Part shown: one piece after another, positions 33,868 to 41,945 of the stretch
Layout of the letters: every line of letters starts with the position of its first letter
Position numbering within the stretch: position 1 is the stretch's first letter
Origin: Roseomonas sp.
GTDB taxonomy: Bacteria; Pseudomonadota; Alphaproteobacteria; Acetobacterales; Acetobacteraceae
DNA length: 64,000 nucleotides
Assembly: GCA_031180725.1 (NCBI GenBank)
Contig: JAPSLO010000009.1
Location: 124,001-188,000 of the forward strand
Direction: 5' to 3'
Notes under the pieces: model-generated
The model's database searches: none
What the model saw: the letters and a program-made list of their open reading frames with translations, nothing else
What the model was told of the DNA's origin: nothing
Translations under genes and position numbers: made by a program

Positions 33868-34860
33868 TGCGGCCTTCTGCATCGCTGTCAGCAGCGCAGT
33901 CACCGTTTCCCGCGAGATCCCGCGGGTGATGAAGACGAGGCGCGAGCGGTGATCCTCGTCCGGCCAGGCGGCGAGTTCCACTGGCGGATGCGCCAAGTGC
34001 TGCACGAGATGCACCACCACGGGGCCTGGCCGGTCGCGGATAGCCAACAGGCCTTTCACACGCAGCAGGTCCGGGCCGCGCAGACTGCGCAGCGCTTCCA
34101 TTGCGGCGGCGAAGCCGGACCAGTCCAGTGCTTCCTCGAAGGTCAGGCTGAAGCTGGTGAGATCCGCTAGATGCCCTGGTGCATCGGCAAAGCGCGCGCC
34201 GTGGCGCCGGGCCGAGAGCGCGGGCGCGAGCAGGAAATCCGGCTCTACCGTGCCCTGGTCGGCGACCGCAGCGGGCGCGGCCGGGTTGGCTTCATGCAAG
34301 GCCGCCAGCGCGGCCTCGCGCCCGGCGGCATCCACCAGATCCGTCTTGGTCAGCACGAAGCGGTCCGCCAGCGCAACTTGGCGGGCAGCCTCCGGTGCGT
34401 GATGCAGGCTTTCCCGCAGCGTCGCGGCATCCACGACGCAGATCAATGCCGCCAGGAAGAAGACGTCGCCCAGGGCGCGGTCGCTGACGAAGGTCTGCAG
34501 GATGGGGCCGGGATCCGCGATGCCGCTGGTTTCCACGATCACGCGGTTGAAGTGCGGCACGACGTTGCGCTGGCGGTCAATGTGCAGCGCGCGCAGCGTT
34601 TCCTGCAGATCGGTGCGCATGGCGCAGCACAGGCAGCCATTGCCCAGCAAGACGGTGGCGTCGGCGCTGCTGCGTAGCAGCGCCTGGTCTATGCCGACCT
34701 CGCCGAACTCGTTCACCACCACTGCTGTCGCGGCCCCTTCGGGCCGGTTCAGCAGCCTGCGGATCAGCGTCGTCTTGCCGGCCCCGAGGAAGCCGGTGAC
34801 GACGACGACCGGAATGCGGGCCCCGCCCTCATGCCGCAGGGGCCGGCCGAAGACGCTCAA
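33856..34860 (-). CDS. CobW/COG0523-family GTPase (metallochaperone type)
   Basis: 334 residues. P-loop GFLGAGKTT (23-31), metal-binding C76-L-C78-C79 in GNGCLCCAM, VIVETSGIADPGPIL as switch region and KTDLVD as the base-recognition motif (TKTDL), then a C-terminal CobW domain with GLLAIRDRPGPVVVHLVQH. COG0523 proteins deliver Zn, Co or other metals using GTP. No zinc-regulatory site was seen nearby. Last gene of the gntR-LVIVD-cobW operon (ATGA overlap with the LVIVD gene), so it might load a metal into the LVIVD protein or into the hydantoinase encoded next to it; this is conjecture. Confidence 0.9.
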   Translation of the reverse strand: MSVFGRPLRHEGGARIPVVVVTGFLGAGKTTLIRRLLNRPEGAATAVVVNEFGEVGIDQALLRSSADATVLLGNGCLCCAMRTDLQETLRALHIDRQRNVVPHFNRVIVETSGIADPGPILQTFVSDRALGDVFFLAALICVVDAATLRESLHHAPEAARQVALADRFVLTKTDLVDAAGREAALAALHEANPAAPAAVADQGTVEPDFLLAPALSARRHGARFADAPGHLADLTSFSLTFEEALDWSGFAAAMEALRSLRGPDLLRVKGLLAIRDRPGPVVVHLVQHLAHPPVELAAWPDEDHRSRLVFITRGISRETVTALLTAMQKAALPG

Positions 34861-36101
34861 AATTCCATCTCGAGCGTGTAGAGACCGCCGGCGAAGCGGT
34901 CGACCGTATAGACGATGCCGCGCTCATCCACGAAGACGTCGTTCAGCGAGATGGCCCCGATGCGCGACATGGGCGGTGCCGGCGGCAGGAAAAAGCCGCA
35001 TTCCTTCGGCTGGTAGGGGTTTGAGATGTCATAGGCGCGCAGCCCCGCGCCGAAATAGGTGCCGATGATGATCTGATCAGACTTCCAGGAGGTCGGCAGC
35101 GGCACGTTCTCATGGATGTTGTGTGCGCCGATGCGGCGGTCGGTGCGGCCGTAGGCATCCGTTGGCGGTGCAGGCAGGGTGGAGAGGGGGGTGGGGTTGG
35201 TCTCGTCCCGGCCATCCACCACCCAGGTCAGCTTCGGCAGGTCGGACCCGTCCTCACGGATTGCCTCGTCCGTCACGATGAACAACTCGCGCTCGAACAA
35301 CGGCAGGACGGTGTGGGTGAAGCCGTCGAAGGGGGGCGAGTTGTCCCAGCGCGAGACCATCTTCGGCCGCGACATGTCGGAAATGTCGAGGATAATCATT
35401 CCGCCATCGAGGTAGCCGAGATAGGCGCGGTCGGGCCGCTGCGGATAGACATTCGTGTTGTGCGCCCGGAAGCCGAGATCGGCGGACTTCTTCGGGTGAC
35501 GGGTGATCGACGGCACGTCGTCATCCTCTGAGGTGCCGGGCAGCCACCAGCGCCCGACTTCGGTCGGCTTGGTGGGGTTCTGCACGTCGAAGATGCGGTA
35601 GAACTGGTCATCGGCCTGCACCCGCGGCCGGAAATCCGGCGCGCCGGCGGCCATATGGATGTAGCGCCCGTCGCAGAACCAGAGCTGGTGCACGCCGCGG
35701 GACTTCGGCCCGGAGGCATCCACGAAGACAATGGATTTCGGGTTTTCGGGCACCGAGATGTCGAACAGCTCGAAGCCGGCGGGCTGCAGGCCTGGCTGCT
35801 TCACCTGGTAGGCGACCGCCATGATGTCGCCCACCACCTCCAGCGAGTTGGAGCGCATGTGGCTGGCCGGCAGATCCGTCTGCACCACGACCTTCGGCTT
35901 GCGCGGGTCGGTTACGTCGACGCCGGTGAAGTTCTTCGGCGCGCTCTCATGCGCCAGCCAGAGGATGCGGCGGCCATCCTTCGCAAGCTGGATGGACATG
36001 CCTTCGCCCATGCCACCGAAGCCTTGCAGCTCATTATGGCCCAGCAGCTTGAAGTTCCACAGGCGGCTGGCCTCGCGCGTGGCGTTGACGTCGGCGGTCA
36101 T
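34857..36101 (-). CDS. LVIVD-repeat beta-propeller protein
   Basis: 414 residues without signal peptide. Several repeats of the LVIVD type, each reading roughly 'x-x-(FD/YD)-(I/V)-(S/T)-(D/N)-P-x-x-P': VDVTDPRKPKVV, FDISVPENPKSI, FDVQNPTKPTEV, LDISDMSRPKMV and YDISNPYQPKEC, spread from residue 75 to 370. This predicts a beta-propeller. Also HNTNVYPQRPDRAYL and GAHNIHENVPLPT, His-containing segments that could bind metal. Biochemical function of such proteins is unknown; similar ones are annotated as surface or hydrolase-like proteins. Overlaps gntR upstream and cobW downstream by 4 bases each. Confidence 0.8.
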   Translation of the reverse strand: MTADVNATREASRLWNFKLLGHNELQGFGGMGEGMSIQLAKDGRRILWLAHESAPKNFTGVDVTDPRKPKVVVQTDLPASHMRSNSLEVVGDIMAVAYQVKQPGLQPAGFELFDISVPENPKSIVFVDASGPKSRGVHQLWFCDGRYIHMAAGAPDFRPRVQADDQFYRIFDVQNPTKPTEVGRWWLPGTSEDDDVPSITRHPKKSADLGFRAHNTNVYPQRPDRAYLGYLDGGMIILDISDMSRPKMVSRWDNSPPFDGFTHTVLPLFERELFIVTDEAIREDGSDLPKLTWVVDGRDETNPTPLSTLPAPPTDAYGRTDRRIGAHNIHENVPLPTSWKSDQIIIGTYFGAGLRAYDISNPYQPKECGFFLPPAPPMSRIGAISLNDVFVDERGIVYTVDRFAGGLYTLEMEF

Positions 36102-36895
36102 GCGACACTTTCCTGTCTGCCCTTGCGCGGCGCGCGGTGGGGGGTGAGCGGCTGGATTTTCGCGCCAGCCTGATCCGAAGCATGCCCGGCGTCCAGCGCT
36201 GTCAGGCGTTGCAGCACATGCTGGCGGCTATGTTCCAGATGTGCCGCGAGCGCCGCGCTCGCCGCTTCCAGGTTGCGCGCCAGCAGCGCATCCACAAGCG
36301 CAGCATGGTGCTGCGCCACCCGTGCCAGGCGCCGCAGGCGCTGGTTGACGACCGAGAGCGCCAGTCGGGTGTCCGACAGGACCACCTCGAAGGCCGCGGT
36401 CAAGGTGGCGTTGCCGGCCAGCCGCACGATCAGCCCATGCAGGGCCAGGTCTTCCTCCACCAGCATGGCGGGGCTCGCAGGTGGGCCCGCGCGGTCAGCG
36501 CGCAGCAGGCGGTCGCGCCAGGCGGCAATGGCGCCGAGGTCGGTGTCGGGGCGCTGCATCGCCTGGGCCAGCGCGTGCTGCTCCAGCAGGCCGCGGACGC
36601 GGTAGAGGTCGTCGATTCCGGCGCGGGTCAGGCCGCGCAGGAAGAAGCCGCGGCGCGCGCGGAACTCGCAAAGTCCCTTGCGCTCCAGCAGGCGCAGCCC
36701 TTCGCGCACCGGCCCACGTGAAAGGCCCATGGCGCGCGCGAGGGAAGCTTCGGACAGGCGGCTGCCGGGCGGCAGGCGGCCTTCGATCAGCGCGGCATAG
36801 ACCTGCGCCGCCACCAGTTCCGGCAGGGTCTCTCCGGTGACAGGCGTGAAGGCGGCATCTGCGGATGCGAGCGAGATCGCTGCTTGACCCGGCAT
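36098..36895 (-). CDS. GntR-family regulator with FCD domain
   Basis: 265 residues. Winged helix-turn-helix at about 22-92 (LPELVAAQVYAALIEGRLPPG, then LARAMGLSRGPVREGLRLLERKG as recognition helix) and an all-helical FCD effector domain from about 100 to 235 with the probable metal/carboxylate ligands in EEDLALHGLI, QHHAALVDALL and AHLEHSRQH. It is the first gene of an operon with the LVIVD and cobW genes and is divergent from the SDR gene at 36979; an inverted repeat in the 83-base gap is a likely binding site. Expected to respond to a small organic acid handled by one of the two flanking operons. Confidence 0.9.
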   Translation of the reverse strand: MPGQAAISLASADAAFTPVTGETLPELVAAQVYAALIEGRLPPGSRLSEASLARAMGLSRGPVREGLRLLERKGLCEFRARRGFFLRGLTRAGIDDLYRVRGLLEQHALAQAMQRPDTDLGAIAAWRDRLLRADRAGPPASPAMLVEEDLALHGLIVRLAGNATLTAAFEVVLSDTRLALSVVNQRLRRLARVAQHHAALVDALLARNLEAASAALAAHLEHSRQHVLQRLTALDAGHASDQAGAKIQPLTPHRAPRKGRQESVA

Positions 36896-36924
36896 GGCCG
36901 ATCGCTCCTAATCTGCCTGCACGT

Positions 36925-36938
36925 AACTGTTAGCAGTT
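36925..36938. promoter_or_regulatory. Inverted repeat AACTG-TTAG-CAGTT in the gntR/SDR divergent gap
   Basis: Perfect 5-base arms (36925-36929 and 36934-36938) around TTAG, in an AT-rich stretch of an otherwise GC-rich 83-base gap. It lies 30 bases upstream of the gntR start and 41 bases upstream of the SDR start, where an FCD-type GntR dimer would be expected to bind and control both directions. Confidence 0.5.
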
Positions 36939-36978
36939 GTCCGTTTCGCCGGGAAGCGCAGCAACGAAAGGGGGCGGG

Positions 36979-37755
36979 GTGTCGGAAGGGGACTCGACGG
37001 GCGCGCAGCGCTTCGTCGGCAAGGCGGCCGTTGTGACCGGTGCCGCCTCCGGGCTCGGCCTCGACGTCGCGCGCAGGCTGGTGCGCGAAGGAGTGCGGGC
37101 CATCGCGCTGATCGACCGGGACGCGGCTGCGCTCGCCAGGTTGGCTGCGGAAATCGGGCCGGCTGCGCGGGCCATTCCCGCGGATGTCTCCGACGAGGCC
37201 GCGATGGCGGCGGCTTTCTCGCGTCTCGCTGACTGGAACGGCATCGATGTGCTGATCACCGCGGCTGGCATCCTCGGGCCGATCACGGATGTGGCTTCCT
37301 GCGCTCCGGCCGATTGGGATCGGGTCTTCGCGATCAATGTGCGCGGCACTTATCTGGCACTGCATCACGCGGTGCCACGTATGGTTGGTCGGAATGCAGC
37401 GATCGTCTGCTTCTCCTCCACCGCGGGGCTTGCCGCGGCGCCGACGCTGGGGCCTTACAGCGCGAGCAAGGGCGCCATCGTGATGATGACGAAGAGCCTG
37501 GCCGTGCACCTGGCGACCCAAGGTGTGCGGGTGAACTGCGTCTGCCCCGGGTCCATCGAGACACCGATGCTGGAGCAGAACCTGGCCGGCGGGCCCGATC
37601 CCGCCGGCCGCGCCGCGATGTACCGCGCGCGCCACCCCATGAACCGCTTCGGCCGGGCGGAGGAGGTGACGGAAGCCGTGCTGTTCCTCGCCAGCCCGCA
37701 GGCGTCCTACATGACCGGCGTGGCACTGCCCGTCGATGGCGGGAGGCTGGCATGA
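36979..37755 (+). CDS. SDR-family NAD(P)-dependent oxidoreductase
   Basis: 258 residues from GTG 36979, preceded by AAAGGGGG; a TTG at 36937 in the same frame overlaps the palindrome and is less likely. Motifs: VVTGAASGLGLDVARRL (cofactor), acidic strand end ALIDRD favouring NAD(H), TAAGILGP in place of NNAG, and the catalytic YSASK with a preceding FSSTAG. C-terminus GVALPVDGGRLA is standard. First gene of a plus-strand operon running to 42962 or beyond; translationally coupled to a second SDR. Substrate presumably the alcohol/hydroxy compound taken up by the ABC importer. Confidence 0.85.
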   Translation: MSEGDSTGAQRFVGKAAVVTGAASGLGLDVARRLVREGVRAIALIDRDAAALARLAAEIGPAARAIPADVSDEAAMAAAFSRLADWNGIDVLITAAGILGPITDVASCAPADWDRVFAINVRGTYLALHHAVPRMVGRNAAIVCFSSTAGLAAAPTLGPYSASKGAIVMMTKSLAVHLATQGVRVNCVCPGSIETPMLEQNLAGGPDPAGRAAMYRARHPMNRFGRAEEVTEAVLFLASPQASYMTGVALPVDGGRLA

Positions 37756-38486
37756 GGTTCGCCGGGGAGGTGGCGGTCATCACCGGCGCAGCCAGCGGCA
37801 TCGGGCTCGCCACGGCGCGGCGCCTGGTTGCGGAGGGCGCACAGGTGCTTTCGGTGGACCGCGACGCGGCAGGGCTGGCCGAGGCGCCTGGCAGCACGAT
37901 GGTCGCGGACATGGCCGAGGACAGCACGCCGGCCGCCGTGGCAAAGGCAGCGATGGACCGCTTCGGGCGGCTCGACATGCTGGTGAACAATGCAGGCGTC
38001 GGCGGTTCCAAGTCGCTGGAACTCACCGACGATGCGCTGATCGACCGCATGCTGGGCATCAATCTGCGGGCCGTGATGCGCATGACGCGCGAGGCGCTGC
38101 GGGTGATGGCGCGGCCTGGCGGGCGCATCGTGAATGTTGCCTCGATCTACGGCGAAGTCGGCTTTCCAGGCAGCGCGGCCTATGCCGCATCCAAGGGCGG
38201 GGTGGCGCAGCTCACCCGGCAGCTCGCGGCGGATCTCTCGCCGGTCGGCATCCGCGTGAACGCCGTCTCGCCCGGCTGCATCGAGACGGCGATGACGGCG
38301 AAGCGCATCGCGACCGATGAATGGTACCAGCGCGCGCAGATCGCCACGACGCCAGCGGGCCGAATCGGCCGACCAGAGGACGTCGCGGGCGCCATTGCCT
38401 TCCTTCTCTCGGCCGATGCGGATTTCATCGCCGGCCATGTCCTGGCCGTAGATGGTGGTTGGCTAGGTGCGAGGATTTGCCCATGA
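37752..38486 (+). CDS. SDR-family NAD(P)-dependent oxidoreductase
   Basis: 244 residues from ATG 37752, overlapping the first SDR stop (ATGA). VITGAASGIGLATARRL, LSVDRD acidic strand end, VNNAGVG and catalytic YAASKGG with NVASIYGE serine. C-terminus HVLAVDGGWLGARICP. It is a paralogue of its neighbour but not a near duplicate; the two may act on successive hydroxyls. Overlaps the Gfo/Idh gene start by ATGA. Confidence 0.85.
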   Translation: MRFAGEVAVITGAASGIGLATARRLVAEGAQVLSVDRDAAGLAEAPGSTMVADMAEDSTPAAVAKAAMDRFGRLDMLVNNAGVGGSKSLELTDDALIDRMLGINLRAVMRMTREALRVMARPGGRIVNVASIYGEVGFPGSAAYAASKGGVAQLTRQLAADLSPVGIRVNAVSPGCIETAMTAKRIATDEWYQRAQIATTPAGRIGRPEDVAGAIAFLLSADADFIAGHVLAVDGGWLGARICP

Positions 38487-39634
38487 CAGACCGCACGGCC
38501 CGTATTGTGATGGAGGGCGTCACAGGGCGCCTTGGCACCAACCAGCACCTCATCCGATCCCTTATGGCGATCCGGTGTGAGGGCGGGCTGCCGCTGTCCG
38601 ACGGCACGCGGCTGGTGCCGGAGCCGGTGCTGTTGGGCCGCAACCCCGAAAAGCTGCAGGCCCTTTCGGCGGCACAGGGCGGGCTGGAATGGAGCACCGA
38701 CCGCGCCGCCTGCCTGGCCGATCCGCGCAATGCGATCTACTTCGACGTGGCCGCCACCGGCGGCCGGCGTGAGCGCGCCCTGGCGGCGATCGCCGCTGGT
38801 AAGCATGTGTATCTAGAGAAGCCCATCGCCGGCACAGTAGAGGAGGCGCTGGAGATTGCCCGCGCCGCTGAGGCCCGGGGCGTGAAACACGGCGTCGTGC
38901 AGGACAAGATCTACCTGCCCGGCTTCATGAAGCTGCGCAGCGTGCTGGACAGCGGATTGCTGGGCCGCGTCCATGCCGCGCGGCTGGAATTCGGCTGGTG
39001 GATCTTCGACGGCGTGCTGCACCCGGCGCAGCGATCGAGCTGGAACTACAAGCGCGCTGAGGGGGGCGGCCTCGTGCTCGATATGTTCCCGCACTGGCGC
39101 TACATCGTGGAATCGCTGCTCGGCCCCATCCGCGCCGTCTCCTGCCGAATTGCGACGCGAGTGCCGGAACGCCGCGACGAGCGAGGCCGGCCGTACATGG
39201 TGGATGTGGAGGACGAGGCTATCGCCCACTTCGAGCTTGAAGGTGGCGCGCTGGTGCAGCTCAGCGCATCCTGGGCGACGCGCGTGATCGGCGAGGACAT
39301 GCTGACGGTCAAGCTGGACGGTTCCCTAGGCTCGGCCATCTGCTCGCTGCATCGCTGCCGTATCCAGCCGCTCGCCGCCACACCGCGGCCGCGCTGGGAC
39401 GTGGACACCCCGCAGGACAACCGGCACGAAGCCTATTGGCAGGAAGTGCCCGGCATGGAGCCCTATACCAACAGCTACCGCCGCGGATGGGAGCTCTTCC
39501 TGCGCCATGTGGCGGAGGACGCGCCTTTCCCCTCGCCGCTGCTGGCCGGGGCCAAGGGGCTGCAGCTGATCGACGCCTGCTACCGCAGCGACCGGGAGCG
39601 CCGTTGGATCGACCTGCCGGACCTGGCGCTGTGA
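38483..39634 (+). CDS. Gfo/Idh/MocA-family oxidoreductase
   Basis: 383 residues. N-terminal NAD(P) Rossmann domain, with an unusual glycine loop (MEGVTGRLGTNQHL), the family's hallmark EKPIAGT (the Lys that binds cofactor/substrate) near residue 113, then the alpha/beta C-terminal domain with GGGLVLDMFPHWRYIVESLLG, in which Asp/His take the place of the usual catalytic D..H pair. Substrates in this family are sugars, inositols and related polyols, or dihydrodiols. Lies between two SDRs and an ABC importer with 4-base overlaps both sides, so it is part of one catabolic operon for an imported, possibly cyclic polyol-like, compound. Confidence 0.85.
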   Translation: MTDRTARIVMEGVTGRLGTNQHLIRSLMAIRCEGGLPLSDGTRLVPEPVLLGRNPEKLQALSAAQGGLEWSTDRAACLADPRNAIYFDVAATGGRRERALAAIAAGKHVYLEKPIAGTVEEALEIARAAEARGVKHGVVQDKIYLPGFMKLRSVLDSGLLGRVHAARLEFGWWIFDGVLHPAQRSSWNYKRAEGGGLVLDMFPHWRYIVESLLGPIRAVSCRIATRVPERRDERGRPYMVDVEDEAIAHFELEGGALVQLSASWATRVIGEDMLTVKLDGSLGSAICSLHRCRIQPLAATPRPRWDVDTPQDNRHEAYWQEVPGMEPYTNSYRRGWELFLRHVAEDAPFPSPLLAGAKGLQLIDACYRSDRERRWIDLPDLAL

Positions 39635-40410
39635 GCGGAACGCCTGCCATCCGCGTGGCCGGGCTGCGCTTCGAATATGGCGAGGGCACGCGACAACGCG
39701 TCCTGACGCTGGACGGGATCGAGCTAAGCGTCCGCCGGGGCGAGTTCATTTCCCTCGTCGGGCCCAGCGGATGCGGCAAGTCCACGCTGCTCTACATCAT
39801 CGGTGGCTTCGTACCCTATCGCGTGGGCGAGGTGGTGGTGAACGGTGCCCGCGTCACCGGCCCGGGCAAGGATCGCGGCGTGGTTTTCCAGCAATTCGCG
39901 CTGTTCCCCTGGAAGACCGTGCTGCAGAACGTGCTTTATGGGCTGGAGAAGCAGCGCGTGCCGCGTGCCGAGGCACTGGACCGTGCCCGTGGCCTTCTCA
40001 GGACCGCCCGGCTGGACGGGTTCGAGAACCACTATCCTTCCCAGCTTTCCGGCGGCATGCGGCAGCGCGCTGCCATTGCGCGGACGCTGGCCGTGGAACC
40101 CGACATCCTGCTGATGGACGAGCCCTTCGGTGCGTTGGATGCGCAGACCCGCAGCGTCATGCAGGAACAGCTGCGGGAGATCTGGCGCAGCACCGGCAAG
40201 ACCGTGGTCTTTGTCACCCATGACGTTCGGGAAGCGGTCTATCTCTCGGAACGCGTGGTGCTGATGACCAAGCGGCCCGGGCGCATCAAGGAGGTAGTGG
40301 ACACCGCCTTCCCCAAGACCGGCGAGATGACGGCCGATCCGCGCTTCCACGAAGCCGTGGCGCATATCTGGAAGAGCGTGCGCGCGGAATTCGAGCCCGG
40401 CCATGGCTAG
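39631..40410 (+). CDS. ABC transporter ATP-binding protein, nitrate/sulfonate/taurine type
   Basis: 259 residues from GTG 39631 (GTGA overlap with the preceding stop). Walker A GPSGCGKST, Q-loop VVFQQFALFPW, signature LSGGMRQRAAIARTL, Walker B ILLMDEPFGALD and switch His in VVFVTHDVREAVYLSER. The C-terminal KRPGRIKEVVD is typical of SsuB/TauB/NrtD-like ATPases. Works in the cytoplasm with the two permeases and binding protein that follow. Confidence 0.9.
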   Translation: MSGTPAIRVAGLRFEYGEGTRQRVLTLDGIELSVRRGEFISLVGPSGCGKSTLLYIIGGFVPYRVGEVVVNGARVTGPGKDRGVVFQQFALFPWKTVLQNVLYGLEKQRVPRAEALDRARGLLRTARLDGFENHYPSQLSGGMRQRAAIARTLAVEPDILLMDEPFGALDAQTRSVMQEQLREIWRSTGKTVVFVTHDVREAVYLSERVVLMTKRPGRIKEVVDTAFPKTGEMTADPRFHEAVAHIWKSVRAEFEPGHG

Positions 40411-41155
40411 CGCGCTCCGCCCGGTCTGGCTCTACACGCCGCTGCTGCTGCTGGCCCTGCTGTGGGAAGGGATCTCGCGTGCCGGGGTCGTCTCGGCCTA
40501 TGCGCTACCGCCGCTAACGAATGTCCTGGCCGCCTGGTGGTCGCTGCTGGTGGATCCCAGCTTCTGGCCGCATGTCTTTGCTTCGCTGGGCCGCGGCGCG
40601 GCGGGGTTGGCGATTGCGCTGGTGGTGGGGGTCGTGCTTGGCGTTTCGCTGGCCTGGTCGCGGGCGGTGAATATGCTGCTAGGGCCGGTGGTGCAGATGT
40701 TCTATCCGCTGCCCAAATCGGCGCTGATCCCGCTGACCATCATCTGGTTCGGTATCGGGGATGAGTCGAAGATCTTCCTCATCTTCCTTGGCTGCCTGCT
40801 GCCTATCGCGACGGCCACCTACAACGGGGTGCGCGGGGTGGACCGCAACCTGCTGTGGTCCGCGGCCAGCCTAGGGGCCGGTCGCTGGTCGCTGATCCGT
40901 GACGTCGCCTTCATGGGCGCGGTGCCGGACATCCTGGCCGGGCTGCGCACCGCGCTGGCCATGACCTTCGTGCTGCTGGTCAGCTCGGAATTGCTGATCT
41001 CCAACGAAGGGCTGGGCTTCCTGATCCGCAGCTATGGCGATGGCAGCCAGTATCCGCAGATGTTCGCCTGCAGCATGACGGTGATGGCCATGGGCTTCGC
41101 GGCCGATCAGGCCTTCCGGCGCCTGGCGGCCTGGCTGTTGCGGTGGCGCGGATGA
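40403..41155 (+). CDS. ABC transporter permease, SsuC/TauC type
   Basis: 250 residues, about six membrane segments (first LLLLALLWEGISRAG, others AAGLAIALVVGVVLGVSLAW, FLIFLGCLLPIATATYN and AMTFVLLVSSELLI). The cytoplasmic coupling (EAA-like) loop is AASLGAGRWSLIRDVAFMGAVPDI. Starts 8 bases inside the ATPase gene and overlaps the second permease by ATGA. It probably pairs with that permease as a heterodimer. Confidence 0.88.
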   Translation: MASALRPVWLYTPLLLLALLWEGISRAGVVSAYALPPLTNVLAAWWSLLVDPSFWPHVFASLGRGAAGLAIALVVGVVLGVSLAWSRAVNMLLGPVVQMFYPLPKSALIPLTIIWFGIGDESKIFLIFLGCLLPIATATYNGVRGVDRNLLWSAASLGAGRWSLIRDVAFMGAVPDILAGLRTALAMTFVLLVSSELLISNEGLGFLIRSYGDGSQYPQMFACSMTVMAMGFAADQAFRRLAAWLLRWRG

Positions 41156-41922
41156 GCCGCCTGCGTCCCTTGCTGTCACTGCTGCCGGTGCTGGCGGTCT
41201 TCGCCTTTTGGGAAGGCTTCGCCCGTGCGGGTATCCTTTCGGACTTCCTGCTGCCCCGTTTCAGCGTGGTGCTCCAACGCATCTGGGAGGATTTCCGGGA
41301 CGGTCTGCTGCTGGAAGCGATCGGCCAGACCTTCTATCGCGCCGTCGCGGGCTTCGGCCTGGCGGCGCTCCTGGGCGTTTCCGTCGGTGTCGCCATGGCA
41401 GGATCCCGTGCCGCGCGTTGGTTCTTCGAGCCGGTGGTCTCCGTGGGCTTCCCGACGCCGAAGATTGCCTTCCTGCCGATCTTCATGCTGTGGCTGGGCC
41501 TGGGAGACGCCTCGAAGGTGGCGATTGCGGCGTTGGCCTGCTTCTTCATTATCACGACCAATACCTATCTGGGTGCCGTGGGCGTGGACCGGCACTTCCT
41601 CTGGGCGGCGCGGTCGCTCGGCGCATCCCGCACCGCGGTGTTGCGAGAGGTCATCCTGCCTGCCGCGACGCCGCAGGTGCTGACCGGCTTCCAGATCGCG
41701 CTGCCCATCGCCCTGATCACCACCCTGGTGGGAGAGATGATCATGGGCGGCGGCGGCCTGGGCGGGCTGCTGTTGGATTCCCAGCGCTTCGCGGACTCCG
41801 TCGGGCTTTTCGCCGGCATTGTTGAGATCGCGGTGCTGGGCACGGTCCTGATCCGCGGACTTGCCCTGCTGCGCCGCCTTCTGCTGCACTGGCACGCTGA
41901 GGCGAGGCCCGTGACGTCCTGA
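41152..41922 (+). CDS. ABC transporter permease, SsuC/TauC type
   Basis: 256 residues from ATG 41152. Membrane segments include LLPVLAVFAFWEGFARAG, AVAGFGLAALLGVSVGVAMAG, VAIAALACFFIITTN and IVEIAVLGTVLIRGLAL; the EAA-like loop reads ARSLGASRTAVLREVILPAATPQV. Having two different permease genes is less usual than one for this transporter class, where homodimers are common. Followed after 23 bases by the binding-protein gene. Confidence 0.88.
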   Translation: MSRLRPLLSLLPVLAVFAFWEGFARAGILSDFLLPRFSVVLQRIWEDFRDGLLLEAIGQTFYRAVAGFGLAALLGVSVGVAMAGSRAARWFFEPVVSVGFPTPKIAFLPIFMLWLGLGDASKVAIAALACFFIITTNTYLGAVGVDRHFLWAARSLGASRTAVLREVILPAATPQVLTGFQIALPIALITTLVGEMIMGGGGLGGLLLDSQRFADSVGLFAGIVEIAVLGTVLIRGLALLRRLLLHWHAEARPVTS

Positions 41923-41945
41923 CAACCTTTTCGGGGAGACTGCCC

